Assembly: GCF_005405405.1 (NCBI RefSeq)
Contig: NZ_BJDZ01000019.1
Span: 1 to 50,288, forward strand
Source of the DNA: Lactiplantibacillus plajomi
GTDB lineage: Bacteria; Bacillota; Bacilli; Lactobacillales; Lactobacillaceae
DNA length: 50,288 nt
Direction: 5' to 3'
Below the pieces are notes generated by a model that saw nothing but the letters and a program-made list of their open reading frames with translations, was not told the DNA's origin and searched no databases. Below are positions 42,592 through 50,288 of this stretch, piece by piece. Numbering within the stretch: position 1 is the stretch's first letter; every line of letters starts with the position of its first letter. The position numbers were made by a program, and so were the translations under genes.

Positions 42592-43359
42592 ATGCGAAAG
42601 CACATTGTTTTAAAGAGTTTATTATTAGTCAGTTTGGCCGCGGGTTTGAGTGGGTGTCAGTCCCAGGCGGGGTCGTCGAAGCAAACGGCGTCCACTCAGA
42701 AGACGACCCAGACCAAAACCAAGCGCCAACGCTTGATTGCGGCGCTACCCAAGGGCGTGAAATCAACGGATACTAACCTATTAGTTGTTAATAAGTGGCA
42801 TAAGCGTGGTGAAATGACCTTTGAAAAGGGTAGTGTTAACGGCATTGCGGTTCGTAAATCAATCCAACAGCCGTTAACGACCTTTGTCGACGCCGCCAAA
42901 AAAGCCGGGTACCCAGCCACGGTGGTTTCCGGCTACCGGTCGGTTGCTTACCAACAACAGGTTTGGGACCAGTCGATCCAATCCTATGAGAACCAGGGAA
43001 AGTCGGCTAAGCAGGCGTTGAAGTTAACCAAGGAATTTGTTGCGGTCCCGCGGGGAAGCGAGCACCAAACCGGGTTAGCGGCCGACGTGATGTACACCAA
43101 GTGGTATAACGCCCACGGCAACCAACTTTTGTCTTCATCGGACAAGAGTAAGGGCCAGCGGTGGTTGATCAACCACGCGGCCGATTACGGTTTTGTCCTG
43201 CGCTTTCCGAAGAGCGGGGCCGACTCGACCGGGATCGAGTATGAATCCTGGCACTTCCGTTACGTTGGTAAGAAGAACGCCGCCTTTATGACTAAGCACA
43301 ACTTAACGTTGGAACAGTACGTCAGTCTGCTTAAGGCGCGTGAACAAGCGGCTAAATAA
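42592..43359 (+). CDS. D,D- or L,D-carboxypeptidase lipoprotein, VanY/M15B family
   Basis: 255 residues. Lipoprotein signal MRKHIVLKSLLLVSLAAGLSGC with lipobox LSGC (Cys22), so it is anchored outside the membrane. Catalytic domain: VVSGYRSVAYQQQVWDQ, the zinc motif SEHQTGLAADV (SxHxxGxAxD, His and Asp ligands) and YESWHFRYVG (ExWHxR). Trims peptidoglycan stem peptides. Vancomycin-resistance VanY proteins share the fold, but nothing nearby suggests a resistance cluster. Monocistronic. Confidence 0.93.
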   Translation: MRKHIVLKSLLLVSLAAGLSGCQSQAGSSKQTASTQKTTQTKTKRQRLIAALPKGVKSTDTNLLVVNKWHKRGEMTFEKGSVNGIAVRKSIQQPLTTFVDAAKKAGYPATVVSGYRSVAYQQQVWDQSIQSYENQGKSAKQALKLTKEFVAVPRGSEHQTGLAADVMYTKWYNAHGNQLLSSSDKSKGQRWLINHAADYGFVLRFPKSGADSTGIEYESWHFRYVGKKNAAFMTKHNLTLEQYVSLLKAREQAAK

Positions 43360-43593
43360 GGTCGGGGAGCGTGGGTCCAATGCTAGCCGACTGTTAGCGC
43401 ACGTTTCAACTATTATCGTACAGAAATTTAAATGAAACTCAGATAAAAGTCACGGGGGCGTATTGAGGGCGGCATAAATTCCGTCAACATTACTTGCCCC
43501 AGATATTGCATTTTAGGCGTGAGGTGCGTACAATATGTAGTGTTGCTTTGAAGAATGATTGAAATTGTAGACACACTAAAGGAGAGACGCCCC

Positions 43594-44229
43594 ATGCTTG
43601 TAATGTCAGGAACGATCGGTGCCGGCAAGACGAGTTTAACGCAGTTGGTTGCGCAGCACTTTGGCTCCCGAGCGTTTTACGAATCCGTTGACGACAACCC
43701 CATTTTGCCTTTATTTTATAAGGATCCTAAAAAGTACGCCTTTTTACTCCAAATTTATTTTTTGAACAAGCGCTTGGACAGTATTAAGTCCGCGTTCGCC
43801 AATGATTTGGACGTACTGGACCGTTCGATTTTTGAAGATTCACTGTTATTCCATTTGAACAGTGACCTTGGACGGGCTACCAGTACCGAAGTCGATATTT
43901 ACGATTCCTTATTGAATAACATGATGCAGGAATTGCCGGAAGCCGCTCACCAGAAGAATCCCGGCTTACTGATCCACATCAACATTTCGTTTGATACGAT
44001 GTTGGAACGGATCAAAAAGCGGGGTCGCTCGTACGAACAGATCGACCAGGATCCGGACTTGTATAACTACTACAAGACGCTCAATGCGCGTTACGACGAC
44101 TGGTACAAAAATTATGACCAGAGCCCGAAGATGCAAATTGACGGTGACCAGCTTGATTTCGTCGCTGATCCGGCCGCTCGCCAAGAAGTTATTAAGTTAA
44201 TTGATGAAAAAGTTGCCAGCTTAGGCTAG
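43594..44229 (+). CDS. Deoxynucleoside kinase (dAdo/dGuo type)
   Basis: 211 residues from ATG 43594, behind AAAGGAGAG. Phosphorylates purine deoxynucleosides in the salvage pathway. P-loop LVMSGTIGAGKTSLTQ (2-17), FYESVDDNPILPLFYKDPKKYAFLLQIYFLNKR, the DRS signature LDRSIFEDSLLFH and LID KKRGRSYEQ match lactobacillus dAK/dGK. Lactobacilli often carry two such genes in tandem; only one is here. It is followed by the serS T-box leader. Confidence 0.94.
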   Translation: MLVMSGTIGAGKTSLTQLVAQHFGSRAFYESVDDNPILPLFYKDPKKYAFLLQIYFLNKRLDSIKSAFANDLDVLDRSIFEDSLLFHLNSDLGRATSTEVDIYDSLLNNMMQELPEAAHQKNPGLLIHINISFDTMLERIKKRGRSYEQIDQDPDLYNYYKTLNARYDDWYKNYDQSPKMQIDGDQLDFVADPAARQEVIKLIDEKVASLG

Positions 44230-44274
44230 TTGCCTTTTAAGGGAACCTGCCTTATAGTAGATGGTGAATATAAA

Positions 44275-44480
44275 ACACGGCGCGTTTTAAGTAGATGCTC
44301 AGAGAACCGGTGGGTGGTGTGAACCGGTCGTCGAAACTCCGACGCGACAATGTGGGCAGGTAATTCTGCACGGTAATGGCCGTTATCCAGTTAAGGGTGG
44401 AGTCAGTTTGACTCTGAACTTGGGTGGTACCGCGAATCGCAGTCTCTTCGTCCCAATTTTGGGCGGGAGACTGTTTTTTA
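44275..44480 (+). promoter_or_regulatory. T-box riboswitch of serS
   Basis: GTAGATGCTCAGAGAACCGG begins stem I. The specifier loop reads GAAACTCCGACG with serine codon TCC at 44338-44340. T-box GAACTTGGGTGGTACCGCG lies at 44416-44434, followed by the terminator AGTCTC/GGAGACT with a T-run (44440-44478). Uncharged tRNA-Ser should relieve termination. Confidence 0.95.
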
Positions 44481-44513
44481 TTAGCTAAAAAATAACTAAG
44501 AGGACGTGTGAAG

Positions 44514-45791
44514 ATGTTAGACGTTAAAATGATTCGGCAGAAACCGGATTTTGTAAAGGAACAGTTAGGCCACCGGAACGTACCGGCTAGCCAAATCGAC
44601 GACTTACTCGCTGAAGATGAAAACCGGCGTGATTTAATTGCCAAGAGCGAACAGTTGAAGGCGACCCGGAACCAGGTTTCGAGCGAAATTTCAACTAAAA
44701 AGCGTAATAAAGAAGACGCCAGTGGCGAAATTGCTGAAATGCAAAAGGTCAGTGCTGAAATCAAGGCGTTGGATGAACAACGCCGTAATTCCGAAGCGCA
44801 GGTGCACGACATGGCCGCGCACTTGCCAAACATTCCGCACCCGGACGTGCCGATCAGCGCGACGGAAGACGGTTCGGTTGAACTTCGCCGGATCGGCACG
44901 CCGCGTGAATTTGATTTTGAACCGAAAGCCCACTGGACGCTGGGTGAAGACCTCGGCATTTTAGACTTCGAACGGGGGGCCAAGGTTTCGGGGAGTCGCT
45001 TCTTGTACTACGTCGGCGACGGCGCTAAGTTGGAACGGGCCGTTTACAACTTCTTCCTGGACCAACATGAAGCGGAAGGTTACACCGAAGTCTTACCGCC
45101 ATACATGGTCACGGACGAATCAATGTACGGTACCGGCCAATTTCCTAAGTTTAAGGACGACGCTTTCCGAATCACCACGCAGGATCTGAGCTTGATCCCA
45201 ACCGCCGAAGTGCCGTTGGTCAACTATTACCGTGATGAAGTCATCCCGGCTGAAAAGCTACCGGTATACTTCACCGCCTTGTCACCAGCCTTCCGTGAAG
45301 AAGCGGGGAGTGCCGGTCGTGATACTAAGGGCTTAATTCGTTTACACCAGTTCAATAAGGTTGAAATGGTCAAGTTTACTAAGCCTGAAGAGTCGTGGGA
45401 TGAATTGGAAAAGCTGACTAATAACGCCGAATCGTTATTGAAAAAGCTGGGCTTGCCATACCACGTTATTACGTTGACGACTAGTGACATGAGCTTTACG
45501 GCCGCAATGACGCACGACTTGGAAGTTTGGTTCCCAGAGCAAAACAAGTACCGTGAAATTTCGAGTTGCTCGAACTGTACCGATTTCCAAGCACGGCGGG
45601 CACACATTCAGTACCGTGACGATGACGGTAAGCTGCAATACGTGCATACCTTGAACGGGAGTGGCTTAGCCGTTGGTCGGACGGTTGCCGCAATTATGGA
45701 AAACTACCAAAACGAAGACGGGAGCATCACGATTCCGGACGTCTTGGTTCCTTACATGCATGGCAAGACCAAGATTGAAAAACAAAAGTAA
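44514..45791 (+). CDS. serS: Seryl-tRNA synthetase
   Basis: 425 residues from ATG 44514 (AAGAGGAC 7 bases upstream; GTG 44508 is not needed). Class II synthetase: N-terminal coiled-coil arm ([38 protein letters not shown]..., about 25-100), motif 2 [28 protein letters not shown] and motif 3 [20 protein letters not shown]. Charges tRNA-Ser. Controlled by the T-box leader. Followed by a terminator. Confidence 0.97.
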   Translation: MLDVKMIRQKPDFVKEQLGHRNVPASQIDDLLAEDENRRDLIAKSEQLKATRNQVSSEISTKKRNKEDASGEIAEMQKVSAEIKALDEQRRNSEAQVHDMAAHLPNIPHPDVPISATEDGSVELRRIGTPREFDFEPKAHWTLGEDLGILDFERGAKVSGSRFLYYVGDGAKLERAVYNFFLDQHEAEGYTEVLPPYMVTDESMYGTGQFPKFKDDAFRITTQDLSLIPTAEVPLVNYYRDEVIPAEKLPVYFTALSPAFREEAGSAGRDTKGLIRLHQFNKVEMVKFTKPEESWDELEKLTNNAESLLKKLGLPYHVITLTTSDMSFTAAMTHDLEVWFPEQNKYREISSCSNCTDFQARRAHIQYRDDDGKLQYVHTLNGSGLAVGRTVAAIMENYQNEDGSITIPDVLVPYMHGKTKIEKQK

Positions 45792-45802
45792 TGGGTTCAT
45801 TA

Positions 45803-45836
45803 AAATCGTCACCGCTTGCGGTGGCGATTTTTTTGC
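45803..45836 (+). terminator. Terminator of serS
   Basis: Stem AAATCG(T)CACCGC/GCGGTGGCGATTT then TTTTT. Confidence 0.9.
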
Positions 45837-46253
45837 TTAATCCGCATCATGAATAATTAATGACGAGATTTTGCAACTTGAAGCGCTCAAGCGGGGGAAT
45901 CAACCGGGAGTGGTTTCGATGGAAACTGATGATTTTACGCTTTTTATCGATTAGCACGTAAAAAATACGTGGGTTTTAAGGCGTGAGTAACCGCGCCGTG
46001 GCGGTACTTTTGAAAAATGTTGCAAAAAAACGTCATTTTTTTTGAAAATAGGGTTTGCTATTTGGTTACTGCGTGCTATAATGTTTCTTGTCGGAAAAAT
46101 GTGTTTGTTTTATTCATTAGCAAGCATATTTATCCAAAAGAAATTTAAAAATATGTTGACAACGTCTTAACGAAATGATAAAGTTAAATAGTTGTCAAAA
46201 GGCATACGAGTAAGACCTGTTAGAACGGCAACGGGCATGGTGATTAACATCAT
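45837..46253 (+). promoter_or_regulatory. Gene-free region with tandem promoters of the tRNA cluster
   Basis: No coding region was found. P1: TTGCTA (46055-46060), 16-bp spacer, TATAAT (46077-46082). P2: consensus TTGACA (46156-46161), 17-bp spacer, TAAAGT (46179-46184), about 70 bases before the first tRNA. The rest is AT-rich with no clear structure. Confidence 0.75.
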
Positions 46254-46335
46254 GCGGGTGTGGCGGAACTGGCAGACGCGCTAGATTTAGGTTCTAGTGT
46301 CTTACGACGTGGGGGTTCGAGTCCCTTCACCCGCA
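46254..46335 (+). tRNA. tRNA-Leu (UAG)
   Basis: 82 bases with the long variable arm of class II tRNAs; acceptor GCGGGTG/CACCCGC; loop TTTAGGT gives anticodon UAG. First of seven tRNAs. Confidence 0.95.
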
Positions 46336-46338
46336 CAT

Positions 46339-46411
46339 GCCGACTTAGCTCAGTTGGCAGAGCATCTCACTAGTAATGAGGAGGTCGGAGGTTCGAATCC
46401 TCTAGTCGGCA
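46339..46411 (+). tRNA. tRNA-Thr (AGU)
   Basis: Acceptor GCCGACT/AGTCGGC, stem CTCAC-type loop CTAGTAA giving anticodon AGU; T-arm GGAGG-TTCGAAT-CCTCT. Confidence 0.9.
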
Positions 46412-46435
46412 TTTACAACTTAATAGCTTTATTAT

Positions 46436-46507
46436 GCGGAAGTAGTTCAGTGGTAGAACATCACCTTGCCATGGTGGGGGTCGCGGGTTCGAATCCCGTC
46501 TTCCGCT
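46436..46507 (+). tRNA. tRNA-Gly (GCC)
   Basis: Acceptor GCGGAAG/CTTCCGC, loop TTGCCAT giving anticodon GCC; T-arm GCGGG-TTCGAAT-CCCGT. Confidence 0.95.
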
Positions 46508-46515
46508 TTTAATTT

Positions 46516-46601
46516 GCCGGGGTGGCGGAATTGGCAGACGCACAGGACTTAAAATCCTGCGGTTAGTGATAACCGTACCGGTTCGATCCCGGTCCTCGGC
46601 A
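46516..46601 (+). tRNA. tRNA-Leu (UAA)
   Basis: 86 bases, long variable arm, acceptor GCCGGGG/CCTCGGC, loop CTTAAAA giving anticodon UAA. Confidence 0.95.
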
Positions 46602-46610
46602 TTTTAATAA

Positions 46611-46684
46611 GCACCCATAGCGCAATTGGATAGAGTGTCTGACTACGAATCAGAAGGTTGTAGGTTCGACTCCTACTGGGTGCA
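46611..46684 (+). tRNA. tRNA-Arg (ACG)
   Basis: Acceptor GCACCCA/TGGGTGC, loop CTACGAA giving anticodon ACG (inosine expected at position 34). Confidence 0.95.
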
Positions 46685-46690
46685 TTGTAT

Positions 46691-46764
46691 CGGGAAATAG
46701 CTCAGCTTGGTAGAGCACCTGGTTTGGGACCAGGGGGTCGCAGGTTCGAATCCTGTTTTCCCGA
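46691..46764 (+). tRNA. tRNA-Pro (UGG)
   Basis: Acceptor CGGGAAA/TTTCCCG, loop TTTGGGA giving anticodon UGG. Confidence 0.95.
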
Positions 46765-46817
46765 TCGATTTTAACAGTCTTAGTCTTCGGCACTAGGGCT
46801 TTTTGTTTAATCTTTAA

Positions 46818-46891
46818 CGGGAAGTAGCTCAGCTTGGTAGAGCACTACGTTCGGGACGTAGGGGTCGCAGGTTCAAATCCTGTTTTCCCGA
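46818..46891 (+). tRNA. tRNA-Pro (CGG)
   Basis: Nearly the same body as the preceding tRNA-Pro but loop TTCGGGA gives anticodon CGG; T-loop TTCAAAT. Likely a duplicated gene that changed anticodon. Confidence 0.93.
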
Positions 46892-46905
46892 TTTCGGCTA
46901 AACCA

Positions 46906-46940
46906 TTGGGTCGGTCAACTTGTTGACCGGCTTTTTTTGT
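46906..46940 (+). terminator. Terminator of the tRNA cluster
   Basis: GTCGGTCAA-CTTG-TTGACCGGC stem then TTTTTTT. Confidence 0.9.
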
Positions 46941-47115
46941 CGCCAAAATGCCGGTTGGGGGTGTAGTATTAGGGTAATCGGAGCGTTAGCTGTTTCTACC
47001 ATAATATTAGGGTGATTCGCGAAACCGTGTTCGAATCGATTGAAAGCCGGTGGTGGGCGTGCTATGCTGAAACAACTGCAGATGGTGCGGACACCAAGGC
47101 GTTAGGTGAAATTCT

Positions 47116-47163
47116 TTGCTTTTTTCGATTATCCTCGTATAATAATAGTCAATATTAGTCAAA
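47116..47163 (+). promoter_or_regulatory. ctsR-clpC promoter with CtsR operator
   Basis: -35 TTGCTT (47116-47121), 16-bp spacer, -10 TATAAT (47138-47143). The heptad direct repeat AGTCAAT-ATT-AGTCAAA (47147-47163) just downstream matches the CtsR consensus (A/GGTCAAA-N3-A/GGTCAAA), so CtsR represses its own operon and heat relieves it. Confidence 0.92.
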
Positions 47164-47185
47164 GATATCGAAAAGGGTGAAACAC

Positions 47186-47653
47186 ATGCAAAGTCAAAAT
47201 ATCTCAGATATTATTGAAAAGTATTTAAAAAGTATTTTGGCGGACGCAGAACACGTTGAAATTCGGCGTTCTGAAATAGCCGATCTATTCAACGTGGTAC
47301 CTTCCCAAATCAACTACGTCATTAAGACCCGCTTTACGATTCAAAATGGGTACCTTGTTGAGAGTAAGCGTGGTGGCGGTGGTTATATTCGCATTGAAAA
47401 GGTCAACCTGTTGGACGACGCCGACGTGTTGGATACCCTGATTCAAGTGATTGGGGATTCGATCACGCAGCGCGATGCGTACGCGGTCGTCCAGAGCTTA
47501 TACGAGGACGGTGTTTTGAACCGCCGGGAGGCCCAATTAATTTTAGTGGCCACTGATCGCAACACGTTAGCCGTTAACGACCGTGATTTGGAGAACAGTT
47601 TGCGAGCCCGCATCATTATTGGGATTTTGAATCATCTGCGTTACGAAAGCTAG
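47186..47653 (+). CDS. ctsR: Heat-shock repressor CtsR
   Basis: 155 residues from ATG 47186, behind AAAAGGGTG. ISDIIEKYLKSILADAEHVEIRRSEIADLFNVVPSQINYVIKTRFT is the winged helix, and RGGGGYIRI the wing that senses heat. The C-terminal half (ITQRDAYAVVQSLYEDGVLNRREAQLIL) binds partners. Represses class III heat-shock genes. No mcsA or mcsB lies between it and clpC, the usual lactobacillus arrangement. Confidence 0.97.
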   Translation: MQSQNISDIIEKYLKSILADAEHVEIRRSEIADLFNVVPSQINYVIKTRFTIQNGYLVESKRGGGGYIRIEKVNLLDDADVLDTLIQVIGDSITQRDAYAVVQSLYEDGVLNRREAQLILVATDRNTLAVNDRDLENSLRARIIIGILNHLRYES

Positions 47654-47671
47654 AGAAAGCGAGGAATCGCA

Positions 47672-50176
47672 ATGGATAACTTATTTACCCCGAGTGCCAA
47701 AAGTGTTTTAGTTTTAGCCCAGGAGCAGGCCAAATATTTTAAGCACCAGGCCGTTGGTACGGAACATTTATTATTAGCATTAGCCATTGAAAAGAACGGA
47801 ATTGCTAACAAGGTGCTGCAACAGTATGCGGTTAGCGAGGACGATATTCGTGAAGAAATTGAACGTTTTACGGGCTACGGGACGTTAAGCAACGTGGGTA
47901 AGGACACCTACCTGCCGTATTCACCGAAGGCCAAGGAAATTTTATCGGTTGCCGGTGATGAGGCCAAGCGTTTGGGTGCCAACAAGATTGGGACCGAACA
48001 CTTGCTGTTGGCGATGTTATCCGACGATACCATTCTCTCGTCAAGAATTTTAATGAACTTAAACTTAGACTTGGGACAGACCCGCAAGGTTGTTTTACGT
48101 AAGTTAGGCGTTAGTGATGCCATGACTAAGCGTAAGGGGAACGACCAAAACCGGGGCGGCAAAAAGGCTGAGGGGACCCCAACCTTGGATTCACTCGCCC
48201 GCGATTTGACCCAGTTAGCCAGTGAAAAGGCGATGGATCCGGTGGTTGGCCGTTCGAAGGAAGTTAAGCGGGTCATCCAGATCTTATCACGACGGACTAA
48301 GAACAACCCGGTTCTCATTGGGGAACCGGGGGTCGGCAAAACGGCGATTGCTGAAGGTTTAGCACAAAAGATCGTTGCCGGTGACGTTCCGAGCGACATG
48401 GCCGATAAGCGGTTAATGATGCTCGATATGGGCTCACTGGTTGCCGGCACCAAGTACCGTGGTGAATTTGAAGACCGGTTGAAGAAGGTTATCGATGAAA
48501 TTTATAACGACGGTCACGTCATTCTATTTATCGATGAATTGCATACCTTGATCGGTGCCGGTGGTGCGGAAGGCGCAATCGACGCCTCCAACATTTTGAA
48601 GCCGGCACTCGCCCGTGGTGAATTACAAACTATCGGGGCGACGACCTTAAACGAATACCAGAAGTACATTGAATCGGACGCGGCCTTAGAACGGCGGTTT
48701 GCGACCGTCATGGTCAACGAACCGACCGAAGACGAAGCCGTTGAGATTTTGAAAGGCTTACGGCCACGCTATGAAGACCACCACCACGTTAACATTACCG
48801 ATGACGCGGTCAACCAGGCGGTCAAGTTATCGAGTCGTTACATCAGCGACCGTTTCTTGCCAGATAAGGCGATTGATTTGATGGACGAAGCGGCTGCCAA
48901 GGTGCGGATCGATCAAATGGACCGGCCAACTAAGCTGACGAAAAATCAGGATAAACTGACCAAGCTGCGCGCGGATAAGGAAACGGCGATTGAAGCACAA
49001 GACTTTGAAAAGGCCGCCGATATTCGTAAGCAGGAAATGCAGTTGAAACAGCGGGTCGAAAAGATCGAAGCAACCGCGGCTGAAAAGGCCGAGACCGGTG
49101 ATAGTCCGCGTTACGCACTCAGCGTTAATGGTGAAGACATTGCGCAGGTCGTTGCAGAATGGACCGGGGTACCGCTGACCCAGTTGCAAAAATCTGAAAG
49201 TGAACGCTTAGTGAACTTGGAAAAGATTTTGCACGAACGGGTCGTTGGTCAGCCGGAGGCCGTATCAGCGGTGGCCCGTGCGATTCGACGGGCTCGCAGT
49301 GGTCTGAAAGATCCGAGTCGGCCAATTGGTTCCTTCATGTTCCTCGGACCGACCGGGGTCGGGAAGACCGAGTTAGCTAAGGCGTTAGCTGCGGCAATGT
49401 TTGGTTCCGAAGACAACATGATTCGGATTGATATGTCCGAATACATGGAACGTTACTCGACCAGCCGGTTAATCGGTTCGGCACCGGGCTACGTGGGTTA
49501 CGACGAAGGGGGCCAATTAACCGAAAAGGTTCGCCAGAAGCCGTACTCAGTCGTGCTCTTTGATGAAGTTGAAAAGGCCCATCCCGACGTCTTCAACATC
49601 TTGTTGCAAGTCTTGGATGACGGTTACCTGACCGATTCGAAGGGACGCAAAGTGGACTTCCGCAACACGATTCTGATCATGACTTCCAACCTGGGGGCAA
49701 CCACCTTACGGGACGAGAAGTCGGTTGGTTTCGGTGCCACCGACCGTGCGAACGACTACAACGCGGTGGCCGCGACGATTCGGGCCACCTTGAAGCAGAC
49801 GTTCCGGCCGGAATTCCTCAACCGAATTGACGAAACCATCGTCTTCCATTCACTGAATAAGGAACAACTCCACGAAATCGTGAAGTTGATGGCTAAGGAA
49901 ATCATTACGCGGGTTGGTCAACAATCGATCAATTTGAAGATTACGCCGGCGGCCATTGACGTGGTTGCTAAGGCCGGTTTTGATCCGGAATACGGCGCGC
50001 GGCCAATTCGGCGGGCGTTGCAGACCGAAATTGAAGACCGCTTGAGCGAAGCGTTGTTGTCGGGTGAGATTAAGGCGAATGACACCGTCACGATTGGCGC
50101 TACCAAGGGTAACATCAAGATTAGTGTTAAAGAGCAGCCTAAAAAGGACGGTCGTTCAACCGTTTCTGCTAAATAA
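47672..50176 (+). CDS. clpC: ClpC AAA+ chaperone / ClpCP unfoldase subunit
   Basis: 834 residues; ATG 47672 behind CGAGGAAT, 18 bases after ctsR. Order: two ClpN repeats (1-145, [33 protein letters not shown]), AAA+ 1 with Walker A GEPGVGKT (217-224), UVR-type linker ([25 protein letters not shown], about 433-463), AAA+ 2 with Walker A GPTGVGKT (559-566), and a C-terminal D2 small domain ending [18 protein letters not shown]. It unfolds proteins for the ClpP protease during heat and other stress. Complete; an IS end follows 14 bases after the stop. Confidence 0.97.
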   Translation: MDNLFTPSAKSVLVLAQEQAKYFKHQAVGTEHLLLALAIEKNGIANKVLQQYAVSEDDIREEIERFTGYGTLSNVGKDTYLPYSPKAKEILSVAGDEAKRLGANKIGTEHLLLAMLSDDTILSSRILMNLNLDLGQTRKVVLRKLGVSDAMTKRKGNDQNRGGKKAEGTPTLDSLARDLTQLASEKAMDPVVGRSKEVKRVIQILSRRTKNNPVLIGEPGVGKTAIAEGLAQKIVAGDVPSDMADKRLMMLDMGSLVAGTKYRGEFEDRLKKVIDEIYNDGHVILFIDELHTLIGAGGAEGAIDASNILKPALARGELQTIGATTLNEYQKYIESDAALERRFATVMVNEPTEDEAVEILKGLRPRYEDHHHVNITDDAVNQAVKLSSRYISDRFLPDKAIDLMDEAAAKVRIDQMDRPTKLTKNQDKLTKLRADKETAIEAQDFEKAADIRKQEMQLKQRVEKIEATAAEKAETGDSPRYALSVNGEDIAQVVAEWTGVPLTQLQKSESERLVNLEKILHERVVGQPEAVSAVARAIRRARSGLKDPSRPIGSFMFLGPTGVGKTELAKALAAAMFGSEDNMIRIDMSEYMERYSTSRLIGSAPGYVGYDEGGQLTEKVRQKPYSVVLFDEVEKAHPDVFNILLQVLDDGYLTDSKGRKVDFRNTILIMTSNLGATTLRDEKSVGFGATDRANDYNAVAATIRATLKQTFRPEFLNRIDETIVFHSLNKEQLHEIVKLMAKEIITRVGQQSINLKITPAAIDVVAKAGFDPEYGARPIRRALQTEIEDRLSEALLSGEIKANDTVTIGATKGNIKISVKEQPKKDGRSTVSAK

Positions 50177-50189
50177 CGAATGAAATTGT

Positions 50190-50288
50190 GGCTCTTTGTC
50201 AACCGGTGTTGATGAGGACTAATTTGAGAATCCAATTCATTTACGAATTGGGTTCTTTTTTGTGATTTTGATTTTAAATGAGACTTGA
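50190..50288. mobile_element. Probable left end of an ISL3-family insertion sequence, cut by window edge
   Basis: GGCTCTTTGTCAACCGGTGT at 50190-50209 resembles the terminal inverted repeat of ISL3-type elements. It is followed by a hairpin CCAATTC/GAATTGG with a T-run (50232-50264), which such elements often carry at their left end. The transposase lies outside the window. The hairpin may also terminate clpC. Confidence 0.5.

Noticed and set aside
42592-43359. Vancomycin-resistance vanY
   Set aside because: The M15B fold is shared by housekeeping carboxypeptidases, and there are no vanH, A, X, R or S genes nearby.
46297-46512. 71-codon ORF
   Set aside because: It runs through three tRNA genes.

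Overview
The window is chromosomal DNA from a Lactobacillaceae bacterium. The evidence is sortase-anchored LPQTN and MucBP surface proteins, an Apf-type aggregation-promoting factor, a C69 dipeptidase, catabolic acetolactate synthase, T-box and L-box leaders, a ScaR-like Mn regulator, CtsR-ClpC and typical AGGAGG ribosome binding sites. Frequent CGG, GCC and ACC codons indicate a moderately GC-rich lactobacillus. The MurE DNPR motif suggests meso-DAP in the peptidoglycan. Insertion-sequence ends sit at both edges (IS3-like at 1-99, ISL3-like from about 50190), so this may be a whole draft contig that stops at IS repeats. I cannot name the species.

Layout. (1) 1-4.7 kb: an IS-truncated LRR surface protein and a complete 57-bp-repeat/LRR/MucBP/LPXTG adhesin. 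(2) 4.8-7.7 kb: T-box-controlled asnA and dipeptidase pepD. (3) 7.7-9.3 kb: a two-gene operon (small OB-like protein plus a DEDDh exonuclease/HTH fusion) whose promoter spacer holds a near-perfect LexA (SOS) box; this is the best candidate for an undescribed system. (4) 9.5-13.8 kb: a stand-alone HTH gene, recQ, a serine-hydrolase gene killed by an in-frame amber codon, and an RluD-family pseudouridine synthase. (5) 13.9-15.5 kb: an ArsR regulator, a structured intergenic region, a flavodoxin-like reductase fused to two membrane helices, and tRNA-Arg. (6) 15.8-18.7 kb: a predicted three-gene membrane operon of a catalytically dead M50/site-2-protease homologue and two YibE/F proteins. (7) 18.7-25.2 kb: GNAT, histidine phosphatase, murE, and an asnB-lysC operon. 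(8) 25.6-31 kb: apf, azlCD, a small MerR-like protein, DUF4811 and a DHA2 drug exporter with divergent MerR. (9) 31-38.7 kb: 82-bp tandem repeats, mntR, csp, a split ThrE exporter, LCP and PAP2 envelope enzymes, esterase, GNAT, Rrf2. (10) 38.9-45.8 kb: alsS, L-box-controlled lysP, a VanY-type lipoprotein, a deoxynucleoside kinase and T-box-controlled serS. (11) 46.2-50.2 kb: seven tRNAs and the CtsR-controlled ctsR-clpC operon.

How the genes work together. Amino-acid supply is controlled by tRNA- or ligand-sensing leaders (T-boxes on asnA and serS, L-box on lysP). Aspartate is drawn into asparagine (asnA, asnB) and into the Asp-semialdehyde/DAP/Lys route (lysC), whose product could feed MurE. 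Envelope genes (surface adhesins, apf, murE, LCP, PAP2, VanY) recur throughout. Two 111-bp palindromic repeats of one family (15569-15679 and, inverted, 20205-20315) and three 82-bp tandem repeats (31417-31662) are non-coding elements that gene annotation does not explain.
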